Shown here piece by piece: positions 16,707 through 24,094 of a stretch of DNA of 64,000 nt. The stretch's first letter is position 1. The number at the start of each line of letters is the position of its first letter. The position numbers were made by a program, and so were the translations under genes. Source of the DNA: Flavobacterium sp. 270 (GTDB taxonomy: Bacteria; Bacteroidota; Bacteroidia; Flavobacteriales; Flavobacteriaceae); contig NZ_SODM01000007.1 of NCBI RefSeq assembly GCF_004368785.1, positions 124,001 through 188,000 of the forward strand, read 5' to 3'. The notes beneath the pieces were generated by a model. The model saw nothing but the letters and a program-made list of their open reading frames with translations, ran no database searches and was not told where the DNA came from.

Positions 16707-18049
16707 TCGATATTGTATTGTTTCAATTTATTGTAAAGTGTTTTTCTCGTGATCTTAAGCAATTTTGCCGCTTCTGATTTATTATTCTGTGCTTTAGATA
16801 AAGCATGAATAATGGCTTCTTTTTCATTTTCAGATAATGAAAAAGTAGTTCCCGAATTTTGCTGTTTTTGTATCTGGAAAAATTCTGCCGGCAATACATC
16901 GCTTTCGATAAAATCTCCTTGCGATAAAAGCGTGGCACGTTTTACGCAGTTTTGTAATTCACGTAAATTTCCCGGCCAATTGTAATTCTGAAAAATAGAA
17001 ATTACTTCTGGAGAAAATCCGATGATGTCTTTATTTAGTTGCTGATTTGCTTTTTCGAGGAAATAATCGGCAAAAAGCATTAAATCTTCGTCACGATCTT
17101 TTAATGACGGAGACTGAATAGAGAATTCGTTGATTCTATGATATAAATCTTCTCTAAAATCGCCGTTTTTTACTGCTTCGCGCAAATCTTCGTTTGTTGC
17201 GGTAATGATCCTTATATCGACGTTTATTTCTTTATTGCTTCCTACGGGTTTAATTTTTCGTTCCTGAAGTGCACGCAATAACTGAATTTGGTTTTCGTAC
17301 GAAAGATTTCCAATTTCATCCAAAAATAAAGTACCGCCGTTTGCAGCTTCAAAATAACCCATTTTGTCGCTGATGGCTCCCGTGAAAGATCCTTTTAAAT
17401 GTCCAAAAAATTCACTTGCTGCCAATTCTTTTGGAATCGCACCACAATCTACCGCAATGAAATTGTTGTTTTTTCTATTGCTTTGCTGATGAATACTTTT
17501 GGCGATAATCTCTTTTCCCGTTCCACTTTCACCAATAATCAAAACTGACATATCGGTTGGGCTAACCAAATGAATGTGATCTAGTAATTTTTTTGAAGCG
17601 GTAGAAATTCCTTTTACAAATTCGTTTTCGGCTGTGACTTGTTTTTTCACAGCTTTCTTTTGCTTAACGGGTGCTTCCTCTTCTTCTTTTGGAAGTTGCA
17701 ACGCATTGGTAATTACCAATAAAACTTCATCTGGATTAAATGGTTTTGAAATGTAATCTGCTGCGCCATTTTTGATTGCTTTTACAGCAGTATTCACATC
17801 AGAATATCCAGTCATTAAAACAACAGGGATTTCCGGGTGAGACTCTTTAAATTCAGACATAAGTCCGATACCGTCAGAATCAGGCAAACGAAGATCTGTC
17901 AAAATCAAATCAAACGATTCATTTTTGATTGCTGTTCTTGCTTCTGCAGCGGAGAAAGCTATGGTTACTTCGTATGCTTTTTTTATTAGAAATTTCTCTA
18001 ATAATTTGCAAAACGCAATGTCATCTTCTATCAGTAATATCTTAGGCAT
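16703..18049 (-). CDS. sigma-54-dependent response regulator (NtrC family)
   Basis: Protein of 448 residues: receiver domain (1-120) with DD at 9-10, phosphorylation site Asp52 in LTDLRLPDSDG and Lys102; a linker; and a central AAA+ domain with Walker A GESGTGKE (173-180), the sigma-54 contact loop GSFTGA (220-225, the common Ser variant of GAFTGA) and Walker B LFLDEIG (241-247). At the C-terminus a Fis-type helix-turn-helix (KSEAAKLLKITRKTLYNKLK) binds DNA. It activates RpoN promoters. Its likely partner is the convergent hybrid kinase. The five-gene PepSY array behind it, which has a TTGGCAC element and repeated motifs upstream, is a plausible target. Confidence 0.92.
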   Translation of the reverse strand: MPKILLIEDDIAFCKLLEKFLIKKAYEVTIAFSAAEARTAIKNESFDLILTDLRLPDSDGIGLMSEFKESHPEIPVVLMTGYSDVNTAVKAIKNGAADYISKPFNPDEVLLVITNALQLPKEEEEAPVKQKKAVKKQVTAENEFVKGISTASKKLLDHIHLVSPTDMSVLIIGESGTGKEIIAKSIHQQSNRKNNNFIAVDCGAIPKELAASEFFGHLKGSFTGAISDKMGYFEAANGGTLFLDEIGNLSYENQIQLLRALQERKIKPVGSNKEINVDIRIITATNEDLREAVKNGDFREDLYHRINEFSIQSPSLKDRDEDLMLFADYFLEKANQQLNKDIIGFSPEVISIFQNYNWPGNLRELQNCVKRATLLSQGDFIESDVLPAEFFQIQKQQNSGTTFSLSENEKEAIIHALSKAQNNKSEAAKLLKITRKTLYNKLKQYNID

Positions 18050-18112
18050 CTGCTTTTAGGGTCTTTTTTGCTAAAATAATACTAATAAAATTGTCTTTTC
18101 ACAAAATTATGC

Positions 18113-18148
18113 AAAAAAAAAAGGGATTGCTATGAGCAATCCCTTTTT
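18113..18148 (-). terminator. terminator of the PepSY array
   Basis: GGGATTGCT and AGCAATCCC flank a 3-base loop, with an A-run on the left and T-run on the right. On the minus strand it follows the last PepSY gene and separates it from the regulator gene. Confidence 0.75.
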
Positions 18149-18178
18149 CACCAAAAACATAAATCTAAATTCACCTAA

Positions 18179-18475
18179 TTATATTTTCAACCAGTTTCCA
18201 TTGACATCTGAGTAAACAGTAGCTTTTTGGTCTTTGACTGATATTTCGAGTTTATACTCTTTTTTTTCGTTTACGTATGCTTTATCTAGTTTTGCTCCAG
18301 GATAAGCAGTCTGCAAAGCTGTTTTTACAGCTGCAGGAACAGCATCAGCACTAACTTCTGTGTATTCATTTTGTACAGAAACAGTTACTTCTGTTTTTTC
18401 AGGAGTTGTCGTTGTACTTGCGTAAATAGACAAACTTCCCAAAACAATTGCTGTCGATAAGATTAACTTTTTCAT
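18179..18475 (-). CDS. PepSY-like exported protein, array copy 5
   Basis: Protein of 98 residues with a signal peptide (MKKLILSTAIVLGSLSIYA) and one PepSY-like (DUF2874-type) domain: YTEVSADAVPAAVKTALQ, then AYPGAKLDKAYVNEKKEYKL and VKDQKATVYSDVNGNWLKI. It is the last and the most diverged of five tandem paralogs. It ends in LKI where the others end in KK, and lacks the final Lys. Such domains are thought to bind partner proteins or ligands in the periplasm; no enzyme residues are apparent. It follows copy 4 by 18 bases. Confidence 0.8.
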   Translation of the reverse strand: MKKLILSTAIVLGSLSIYASTTTTPEKTEVTVSVQNEYTEVSADAVPAAVKTALQTAYPGAKLDKAYVNEKKEYKLEISVKDQKATVYSDVNGNWLKI

Positions 18476-18493
18476 AATGCTGATTTTTTATAA

Positions 18494-18790
18494 TTATTTT
18501 TTAATGATGTTTCCTGAAGCGTCAGTATATACAACATACTTTTTATCTCCATTAGAAATTTCTAACTTATACTGATTGCTTGCATTTTTATATGCTTTTT
18601 CCAACTTTGTATTTGGAAAAGATTTTTCAATTGTTGATTTTACAGCTGCCGGTATAGCATCTGCACCAACTTCAGTAAATTCATCCTGAATAGTTACCGA
18701 TTGCGTCATCATAGTGACTGCTGGAGTTGTTGCTGCTTGCACTGACAAACCTCCTAAAACAATTGCTGCTGATAAGATTAGCTTTTTCAT
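18494..18790 (-). CDS. PepSY-like exported protein, array copy 4
   Basis: Protein of 98 residues with signal peptide MKKLILSAAIVLGGLSVQA. The domain reads FTEVGADAIPAAVKSTIEK, FPNTKLEKAYKNASNQYKLE and YVVYTDASGNIIKK. The invariant features of the array are kept: PAAV, the FPxxKLxKAYxN turn, xYKLE and the TDASG hairpin. It has more Ala and Thr in the linker after the signal peptide (TTPAVTMMTQ) than the others. Spacing to copy 3 is 25 bases, consistent with one transcript. Confidence 0.82.
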   Translation of the reverse strand: MKKLILSAAIVLGGLSVQAATTPAVTMMTQSVTIQDEFTEVGADAIPAAVKSTIEKSFPNTKLEKAYKNASNQYKLEISNGDKKYVVYTDASGNIIKK

Positions 18791-18815
18791 AATAGTTATA
18801 GTTTAATTAGTTAAA

Positions 18816-19106
18816 TTATTTTTTAATAATTTTACCTGAAGCGTCTGTGTATACAATAGATTTCTCTCCACGAACAGTTACTTCAATTTTGTACTCTTTT
18901 TTATCGTTTACCCAAGCTTTTTCTAATTTTACACCTGGATATTCATTATCTAGAGATGTTTTAATTGCTGCCGGAACGGCATCAATTTCTTTATATTCGT
19001 CTTGTACGTTTACTGATTGAACCGCTTGACTATTTACAACAACATTCTCTGCCTGCATCGACAATGTTCCTAGAACAATTGCTGCCGATAAGATTAACTT
19101 TTTCAT
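18816..19106 (-). CDS. PepSY-like exported protein, array copy 3
   Basis: Protein of 96 residues, the shortest of the array, with signal peptide MKKLILSAAIVLGTLSMQA. The domain is YKEIDAVPAAIKTSLDN, EYPGVKLEKAWVNDKKEYKI and KSIVYTDASGKIIKK. Two residues are missing before PAA relative to the other copies. Trp replaces Tyr in the KAW turn. It shares the TDASGxIIKK end with copy 4, suggesting these two arose from one duplication. The gap to copy 2 is 27 bases. Confidence 0.82.
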   Translation of the reverse strand: MKKLILSAAIVLGTLSMQAENVVVNSQAVQSVNVQDEYKEIDAVPAAIKTSLDNEYPGVKLEKAWVNDKKEYKIEVTVRGEKSIVYTDASGKIIKK

Positions 19107-19133
19107 AATAATAGTTTTTAAGGTTTGTCTTTT

Positions 19134-19430
19134 TTATTTTTTAATCCAAGTTCCGTCTGCGTTTGCAAAAAGACTTCCTACTTTGTCACCAACAGTCACA
19201 TCTAATTTGTACTCTGATTTTGCATTTTTGTATGCTTTAGAAAGAACTGCATCCGGGTATGCTTTTTTAAGAGCATCTGTAACTGCTGCAGGAACTTCTT
19301 CTACTTTAATTTCAGTGTATTCATCTTGAATTGAAACTGTTTTAACGATTGTATTTGTAATTGGAGAAGTTGAAGCAAATGATGTTAAACCTCCCAAAAC
19401 GATTGCGGCTGATAGAAATAAATTTTTCAT
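19134..19430 (-). CDS. PepSY-like exported protein, array copy 2
   Basis: Protein of 98 residues with signal peptide MKNLFLSAAIVLGGLTSFA. The domain reads YTEIKVEEVPAAVTDALKK, YPDAVLSKAYKNAKSEYKL and VGDKVGSLFANADGTWIKK. It is closest to copy 1, sharing the MKNLFLS start and the FANADGTWIKK end. These two are the youngest duplicates in the array by eye. The gap to copy 1 is 72 bases, longer than the others, so an extra signal may lie there; I see no TAnnTTTG box in it. Confidence 0.82.
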   Translation of the reverse strand: MKNLFLSAAIVLGGLTSFASTSPITNTIVKTVSIQDEYTEIKVEEVPAAVTDALKKAYPDAVLSKAYKNAKSEYKLDVTVGDKVGSLFANADGTWIKK

Positions 19431-19502
19431 GATAATTATATTTTAATGTAGTTAATTTAATTTTAGTATTCTTTATCTGGATTTTCACAGGAATACTAAT
19501 TA

Positions 19503-19799
19503 TTATTTTTTAATCCAGGTTCCATCTGCATTAGCAAAAAGATTACCTACTTTGTCACCAACGGTAACGTCTAATTTGTATTCTGATTTCTCGTTTTTAT
19601 ATGCTTTAGTAATTACCGCTTCTGGATATGCTTTTTTCAAAGACTCAGAGATTGCAGCTGGTAATTCTTCGATCTTAATTTCTGTGTATTCGTCTTCAAT
19701 AGAAATAACTTTTACTACAGTATTTTTAACTGGAGTAGTTGAAGCGAATGAAGTTAAACTTCCTAAAACAATTGCGGCTGATAAAAATAGATTTTTCAT
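19503..19799 (-). CDS. PepSY-like exported protein, array copy 1
   Basis: First gene of the array on its transcript, 98 residues, with signal peptide MKNLFLSAAIVLGSLTSFA. The domain reads YTEIKIEELPAAISESLKK, YPEAVITKAYKNEKSEYKL and VGDKVGNLFANADGTWIKK. Upstream (19878-20004) lie a TTGGCAC element and repeated GTGTKTA motifs, and no housekeeping -7 box is visible. Single-domain PepSY proteins are small periplasmic binders of uncertain role. Five in a row beside a two-component sigma-54 regulator suggests an envelope-related output made in high amount. Confidence 0.82.
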   Translation of the reverse strand: MKNLFLSAAIVLGSLTSFASTTPVKNTVVKVISIEDEYTEIKIEELPAAISESLKKAYPEAVITKAYKNEKSEYKLDVTVGDKVGNLFANADGTWIKK

Positions 19800-19877
19800 A
19801 ATGTGTATATTTTAATTATTTAATAGTTGTTTTACGCTTTAGGTAATGAAATTATTATGCCGTAATCAAAAACAACT

Positions 19878-19884
19878 GTGCCAA
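19878..19884 (-). promoter_or_regulatory. sigma-54 -24-like element before the PepSY array
   Basis: On the minus strand the sequence reads TTGGCAC-AGTTG-TTTTTGA. TTGGCAC is a perfect -24 half of the RpoN consensus TTGGCACR-N4-TTGCW. The -12 half is poor (TTTTT instead of TTGCW). A start about 24 bases on would give a leader of roughly 58 bases to the ATG at 19799. The half-match makes this tentative. Confidence 0.4.
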
Positions 19885-19946
19885 ACTCTCTAAACCCTTA
19901 TTATAAAAGGCTTAAAGCAAAATACACTGAAAAATCAAAAATGTAG

Positions 19947-20004
19947 AAAAGTGTTTACTTAAACGAAATAGTGTGTAAAAAGTATACACAAATAGTGTTT
20001 ACTT
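19947..20004 (-). promoter_or_regulatory. repeated GTGTKTA motifs, possible upstream activator sites
   Basis: Three spaced copies of a WAGTGTKTA-type motif begin at GTGT 19951, 19971 and 19995, that is 20 and 24 bases apart, about two helical turns. The exact ten bases GTGTTTACTT occur at 19951 and 19995, and GTGTATACTT in reverse orientation at 19980-19989. GTGTGTAAAAAGTATACAC at 19971-19989 is a dyad. They lie about 90-150 bases upstream of the possible sigma-54 start. Confidence 0.5.
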
Positions 20005-20078
20005 GCTAAAAAAATTAGATTTACAAACTCGGTGGTTTTTAAAAACCTGTCGGGTTAACATAAAATATATAAACCAAA

Positions 20079-20104
20079 AAAGGCTGTCGAAATCGACAGC
20101 CTTT
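20079..20104 (-). terminator. terminator of the accB-accC transcript
   Basis: AAAGGCTGTCG and CGACAGCCTTT pair around AAAT. On the minus strand it lies directly after the accC stop. Confidence 0.8.
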
Positions 20105-20108
20105 ATAA

Positions 20109-21455
20109 TTATTCTATTGGATTCATTTTGAAAGTATCCATAAATGCAGTTGTGTAATCTCCTGCAATATATCTTGGATCATCCATTAATTGTCTATGGA
20201 AAGGTATTGTAGTTTTTACGCCTTCGATAACAAATTCATCTAAAGCTCTTCGCATTTTGCTGATCGCTTCTTCTCTCGATTGTGCAGTTGTAATTAACTT
20301 AGCAATCATCGAATCGTAATTTGGTGGAATTGTATACCCTGAATAAACGTGAGTATCTAAACGTACTCCGTGTCCTCCTGGCATATGAAGCGTAGTAATT
20401 TTTCCTGGTGAAGGACGAAAATCATTATATGGATCTTCTGCATTAATACGACATTCTATAGCGTGTAATTCTGGTAAGTAGTTTTTTCCTGAAATCGGAA
20501 TTCCTGCTGCAACCATAATCTGCTCACGGATCAAGTCATAATCAATAACTTGTTCTGTAATTGGATGCTCTACCTGAATACGTGTATTCATTTCCATGAA
20601 ATAGAAATTTCTGTGTTTGTCAACCAAAAATTCTACTGTTCCAGCTCCTTCGTATTTAATGAATTCAGCCGCTTTTACAGCCGCTGCTCCCATTGCAGTA
20701 CGCAATTCGTCTGTCATAAAAGGAGAAGGTGTTTCTTCAGTTAGTTTTTGGTGACGACGTTGTACAGAACAATCTCTTTCAGAAAGGTGACATGCTTTTC
20801 CGTAAGAATCTCCAACTACCTGAATTTCGATATGACGTGGTTCTTCAATAAGTTTCTCCATGTACATTCCGTCATTTCCAAAAGCAGCAGCAGCTTCCTG
20901 ACGTGCACTTTCCCACGCTTTCAAAAGCTCTTCTTCTTTCCAGACAGCACGCATTCCTTTTCCACCACCACCAGCGGTAGCTTTAAGCATAACTGGATAA
21001 CCAAATTCTTTGGCTAATTTTTGTGTTTGTTCAAAAGATTCTAATAATCCTTCAGAACCTGGTACACAAGGAACTCCTGCAGCTTTCATTGTAGCTTTAG
21101 CAGAAGCTTTATCTCCCATTCTATCGATCATTTCAGGAGCAGCACCAATAAATTTGATTCCGTGCTCTTGACAAATTTTTGAGAATTTAGCATTCTCAGA
21201 AAGAAAACCGTATCCAGGGTGAATTGCGTCTGCATTTGTAATTTCTGCAGCAGCAATAATATTTGACATTTTCAAATACGATAAGTTACTCGGAGGAGGT
21301 CCGATACAAACCGCTTCGTCTGCAAACTTAACATGTAAGCTTTCTGCATCTGCTGTAGAGTAAACTGCTACAGTTTTGATTCCCATTTCTTTACATGTAC
21401 GAATTACACGAAGTGCAATTTCTCCTCTATTCGCAATTAATATTTTTTTAAACAT
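20109..21455 (-). CDS. accC: acetyl-CoA carboxylase, biotin carboxylase subunit
   Basis: Protein of 448 residues, the standard AccC length. It carboxylates the biotin on BCCP using ATP and bicarbonate, the first step of fatty-acid synthesis in the cytoplasm. Visible are the N-terminal KILIANRGEIALRVIRTCKE, the ATP-grasp glycine loop KATAGGGGKGMR (near residue 159), MEKLIEEPRHIEIQV, the catalytic EMNTRIQVEHPITE (near 288) and the lid RINAEDP. There is no fused BCCP domain; that is the separate upstream gene accB. The 109-base gap between them carries simple repeats. Confidence 0.96.
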   Translation of the reverse strand: MFKKILIANRGEIALRVIRTCKEMGIKTVAVYSTADAESLHVKFADEAVCIGPPPSNLSYLKMSNIIAAAEITNADAIHPGYGFLSENAKFSKICQEHGIKFIGAAPEMIDRMGDKASAKATMKAAGVPCVPGSEGLLESFEQTQKLAKEFGYPVMLKATAGGGGKGMRAVWKEEELLKAWESARQEAAAAFGNDGMYMEKLIEEPRHIEIQVVGDSYGKACHLSERDCSVQRRHQKLTEETPSPFMTDELRTAMGAAAVKAAEFIKYEGAGTVEFLVDKHRNFYFMEMNTRIQVEHPITEQVIDYDLIREQIMVAAGIPISGKNYLPELHAIECRINAEDPYNDFRPSPGKITTLHMPGGHGVRLDTHVYSGYTIPPNYDSMIAKLITTAQSREEAISKMRRALDEFVIEGVKTTIPFHRQLMDDPRYIAGDYTTAFMDTFKMNPIE

Positions 21456-21469
21456 CTTTTTTTAATTAG

Positions 21470-21560
21470 ATAATTAGACAATTTGATAATTAGATAATTT
21501 TAGATGGTTAACAAAACTTAGATGCGAACCATTCTAAAATCTAAAATCTAAAATCTAAAT
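21470..21560. repeat. short simple repeats between accB and accC
   Basis: A TTAGATAATTAGACAATTTG-type run is followed by a tandem TCTAAAA unit repeated nearly four times (about 21534-21560). These are slippage-prone AT-rich repeats in the spacer; no gene or hairpin is evident. A similar TAATT/ATCAAATTATC run occurs near 62210-62245. Confidence 0.55.
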
Positions 21561-21564
21561 TTAT

Positions 21565-22047
21565 TTATGATGGATCTACTAAGAATAAAGGTTGATCAAA
21601 TTCTACTGGAGACATATCGTCTACAAGAATTTTTACAATTTTACCTGAAACTTCCGATTCGATTTCGTTGAATAATTTCATTGCTTCAATTACACAAAGA
21701 ACATCACCTTTTGCAATAGTGCTTCCTACTTCTGTAAATACAGGTTTGTCTGGAGATGGTTTTCTATAAAAAGTTCCAATGATTGGAGATTTTATAGTAA
21801 TATATTTAGAATCGTTAGCAGCTGGTGCTTCTGGCGTTACATTTACAACTGTTGGAGCAGTAACTTGCGGCACCGCCTGAGGTAATGCTTGCTGAGCAGG
21901 CAATTGCTGTACATAAGTTGCTTCTGTTACATTTGTTTCCAAAGTTGTTCTAATCGTGATTTTTACATCATCCATTTCTAACTTAACCTCTGCAACTCCC
22001 GAATTTGCAACAAATTTGATTAGGTTTTGAATTTCTTTTAAATCCAT
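21565..22047 (-). CDS. accB: acetyl-CoA carboxylase, biotin carboxyl carrier protein
   Basis: Protein of 160 residues. An N-terminal helical part (MDLKEIQNLIKFVANSGVAE) is followed by a Pro/Ala/Gln-rich flexible linker (47-80) and the biotinyl domain (83-160). The biotin attachment site EAMKLFNE has Lys124, and the start of the domain (SPIIGTFYRKPSP) is typical. It carries the carboxyl group between AccC and the carboxyltransferase, whose genes are not in the window. It lies between fabH (24 bases upstream) and accC, the usual Bacteroidetes arrangement. Confidence 0.95.
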   Translation of the reverse strand: MDLKEIQNLIKFVANSGVAEVKLEMDDVKITIRTTLETNVTEATYVQQLPAQQALPQAVPQVTAPTVVNVTPEAPAANDSKYITIKSPIIGTFYRKPSPDKPVFTEVGSTIAKGDVLCVIEAMKLFNEIESEVSGKIVKILVDDMSPVEFDQPLFLVDPS

Positions 22048-22070
22048 AATGATTCGTTTTTAGTTTTAAT

Positions 22071-23069
22071 TTATTTCTTATCGTAAGCCCATTTTAGGTA
22101 AATAGATCCCCAAGTGAATCCACCACCAAAAGCGGCAAAAATAACATTATCTCCCTTTTTAAGTAAGTGTTCAAAATCAGCTAATACTAATGGTAAAGTT
22201 CCCGAAGTAGTATTACCGTATCTTTCGATATTTACCAATACTTTAGATTCATCAAGATCTAATCTTCCGGCAGTAGCATCAATAATACGTTTGTTTGCCT
22301 GATGCGGTACTAACCAGCTTACATCTTCTTTAGTTAAATTATTTCTTTGTAAAATCAATTCGCTTGCATCTGCCATATTGGTAACTGCGTATTTAAATAC
22401 TGTTTTACCATCTTGCATAATGTTATGCTGTCTGTTTTTTACGGTCTCTTCAGAAACAGGAATTAGAGAACCACCGGCAGGAATTTTAAGAAAATCGCGT
22501 CCTACACCATCGCTTCTTAGATATTCATCTTGTAAGCCTAAGCCTTCATAATTTGGTTCGAATAAAACGGCACCCGCTCCATCTCCAAAAATAATACAAG
22601 TTGCTCTATCTGTATAATCTACAATTGATGACATTTTATCTGCACCAATTAATAATACTTTTTTATAACGGCCAGACTGCACGTATGCAGCAGCAGTAGA
22701 CATTCCATACAAGAAACTTGAGCATGCAGCCTGCAAATCGTATGCGAATGCATTTACAGCTCCAATTTCTGTAGCAACGTAAACTCCTGTAGCAGCCACC
22801 ATCATATCTGGTGTTGCTGTTGCCATTATTACCATATCAATCTCTAAAGGATCAATGTTGGCTTTTGCTATCAAATCTTGTGCAGCTTTTATAGCAAGAT
22901 AAGATGTTCCTTTATCAGCATCTTTAAGAATTCTTCTTTCTTTAATACCGGTACGAGTGGTAATCCATTCGTCATTGGTATCAACCATTGTTTCTAATAC
23001 TTTGTTTGAAAGTACGAAGTCAGGAACGTATCCTCCAACAGCGGTAATTGCGGCTGTGATTGTATTCAT
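22071..23069 (-). CDS. fabH: beta-ketoacyl-ACP synthase III
   Basis: Protein of 332 residues that condenses acetyl-CoA with malonyl-ACP to start fatty-acid chains. The thiolase-fold triad is present: Cys116 in DLQAACSSFLYG, His in VPHQANKRI and Asn in ERYGNTTSGTLP. DTNDEWITTRTGIKERRI near residues 31-47 is the conserved CoA-binding N-terminal block. It is the first gene after the rpmF terminator and probably starts the fabH-accB-accC transcript. Confidence 0.95.
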   Translation of the reverse strand: MNTITAAITAVGGYVPDFVLSNKVLETMVDTNDEWITTRTGIKERRILKDADKGTSYLAIKAAQDLIAKANIDPLEIDMVIMATATPDMMVAATGVYVATEIGAVNAFAYDLQAACSSFLYGMSTAAAYVQSGRYKKVLLIGADKMSSIVDYTDRATCIIFGDGAGAVLFEPNYEGLGLQDEYLRSDGVGRDFLKIPAGGSLIPVSEETVKNRQHNIMQDGKTVFKYAVTNMADASELILQRNNLTKEDVSWLVPHQANKRIIDATAGRLDLDESKVLVNIERYGNTTSGTLPLVLADFEHLLKKGDNVIFAAFGGGFTWGSIYLKWAYDKK

Positions 23070-23198
23070 TATATTCTATTATTTCCTTTCGAATACGGCG
23101 TATCCGAAAAATTTTTAAAAGACTTGAAAATTACAAAAAAAAACGAAGCGAATTTGTCTATATTTTCCTAAAAAACAAAAATTATTACCAACAAAAAA

Positions 23199-23219
23199 AA
23201 CTCTCACTATGTGAGAGTT
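23199..23219 (-). terminator. terminator after rpmF
   Basis: AACTCTCAC-TAT-GTGAGAGTT with an A-run on the left, so on the minus strand a stem followed by eight U. It separates yceD-rpmF from fabH-accBC, perhaps partially. Confidence 0.75.
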
Positions 23220-23242
23220 CCAGTATAATTTACAAAAACGTA

Positions 23243-23437
23243 TTAAGCAACCGCTTCAGATTTATCGATAACAACTTGCCCTCTGTAATACATTTTACCT
23301 TCATGCCAGTAAGCTCTGTGGTATAAATGTGCTTCTCCAGTGATTGGACATGTAGCGATTTGAGCTACAGTAGCTTTATAATGTGTTCTTCTCTTATCTC
23401 TTCTTGTTTTCGAGATTTTTCTCTTAGGATGTGCCAT
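23243..23437 (-). CDS. rpmF: 50S ribosomal protein L32
   Basis: Protein of 64 residues beginning MAHPKRKISKTRRDKRRTHY, the canonical L32 N-terminus. The zinc-ribbon region is reduced: only one Cys remains (IATCPITGEAHLYHRAYW), with His residues where further Cys occur in other bacteria, so classical four-Cys zinc binding is unlikely. It lies 9 bases after the yceD-like gene, a pairing found across bacteria. The C-terminal IDKSEAVA is slightly longer than in E. coli. Confidence 0.95.
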   Translation of the reverse strand: MAHPKRKISKTRRDKRRTHYKATVAQIATCPITGEAHLYHRAYWHEGKMYYRGQVVIDKSEAVA

Positions 23438-23446
23438 TTTACTATA

Positions 23447-23989
23447 TTATTTATCCGTTAATAGTTTCTTTAATTTTTCCCAACGCGGGTCAATATCTTC
23501 TTCTTCTTTATTCTCAACTTTCTCTTCTTTGACTCTTAATTCATTTAGCTTTGTTAAAGCTTCTGTCTGCAGAGTCCCATCTTTAACTCCAGGATGAACT
23601 CTTTTTTGCGGTACAGAAAGAGCAATCATTTCGTAGATGTATTGTGCTACATCTATCTCAAACTCTCCGTGAGGCAAGATCAGCAGTTCTTCATTATCAT
23701 TGTTAAATTCGTCTCCAAAACGAACAATCAATTTCATTTTGCCTTTTAACGGAAGATCAAAATCTTCTCCAGTTAGATCACAAGGTACATTTACTGTTCC
23801 TTTATGTTTAAAATCTAACTCCAGCATTGTGCTTTTCTTATCTAAAACTAAGTTTACTTTGATATCCGAACTTTGAAATTCGTCATACTCAAAGTTCTCA
23901 AAGAACTTATTATTTACCTGATACTCAAAATGGTGTTTTCCTAGTTTTAACCCTACGAAAGGAATTAAAAATTCTTTTGTTTTGCTCAT
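23447..23989 (-). CDS. YceD/DUF177 family protein
   Basis: The start at MSKTKEFLIPFVGLKLGKHH (23989) gives 180 residues; an upstream ATG at 24046 would add 19 residues that do not fit the family. The DUF177 core includes VNVPCDLTGEDFDLPLKG, where the single Cys sits in the strand that carries it across the family, and a Glu/Asp-rich C-terminus ending DPRWEKLKKLL, a typical family end. The protein is linked to 23S rRNA or ribosome assembly in other bacteria and is nearly always next to rpmF, as here. Confidence 0.88.
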   Translation of the reverse strand: MSKTKEFLIPFVGLKLGKHHFEYQVNNKFFENFEYDEFQSSDIKVNLVLDKKSTMLELDFKHKGTVNVPCDLTGEDFDLPLKGKMKLIVRFGDEFNNDNEELLILPHGEFEIDVAQYIYEMIALSVPQKRVHPGVKDGTLQTEALTKLNELRVKEEKVENKEEEDIDPRWEKLKKLLTDK

Positions 23990-24094
23990 TTCAACATCAA
24001 TTTGATCCATCCAGATCTGAAAACAGATATCTGAATTGGGGTGCAAAGATATAAAATTATTATAAAACTAATAATCTTATTCACCTTTTTTTGT

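Noticed and set aside
18179..19799. CRISPR-like array
   Set aside because: The repetition here is of full coding genes about 300 bases long, not of short repeats and spacers. No CRISPR array was seen anywhere in the window.
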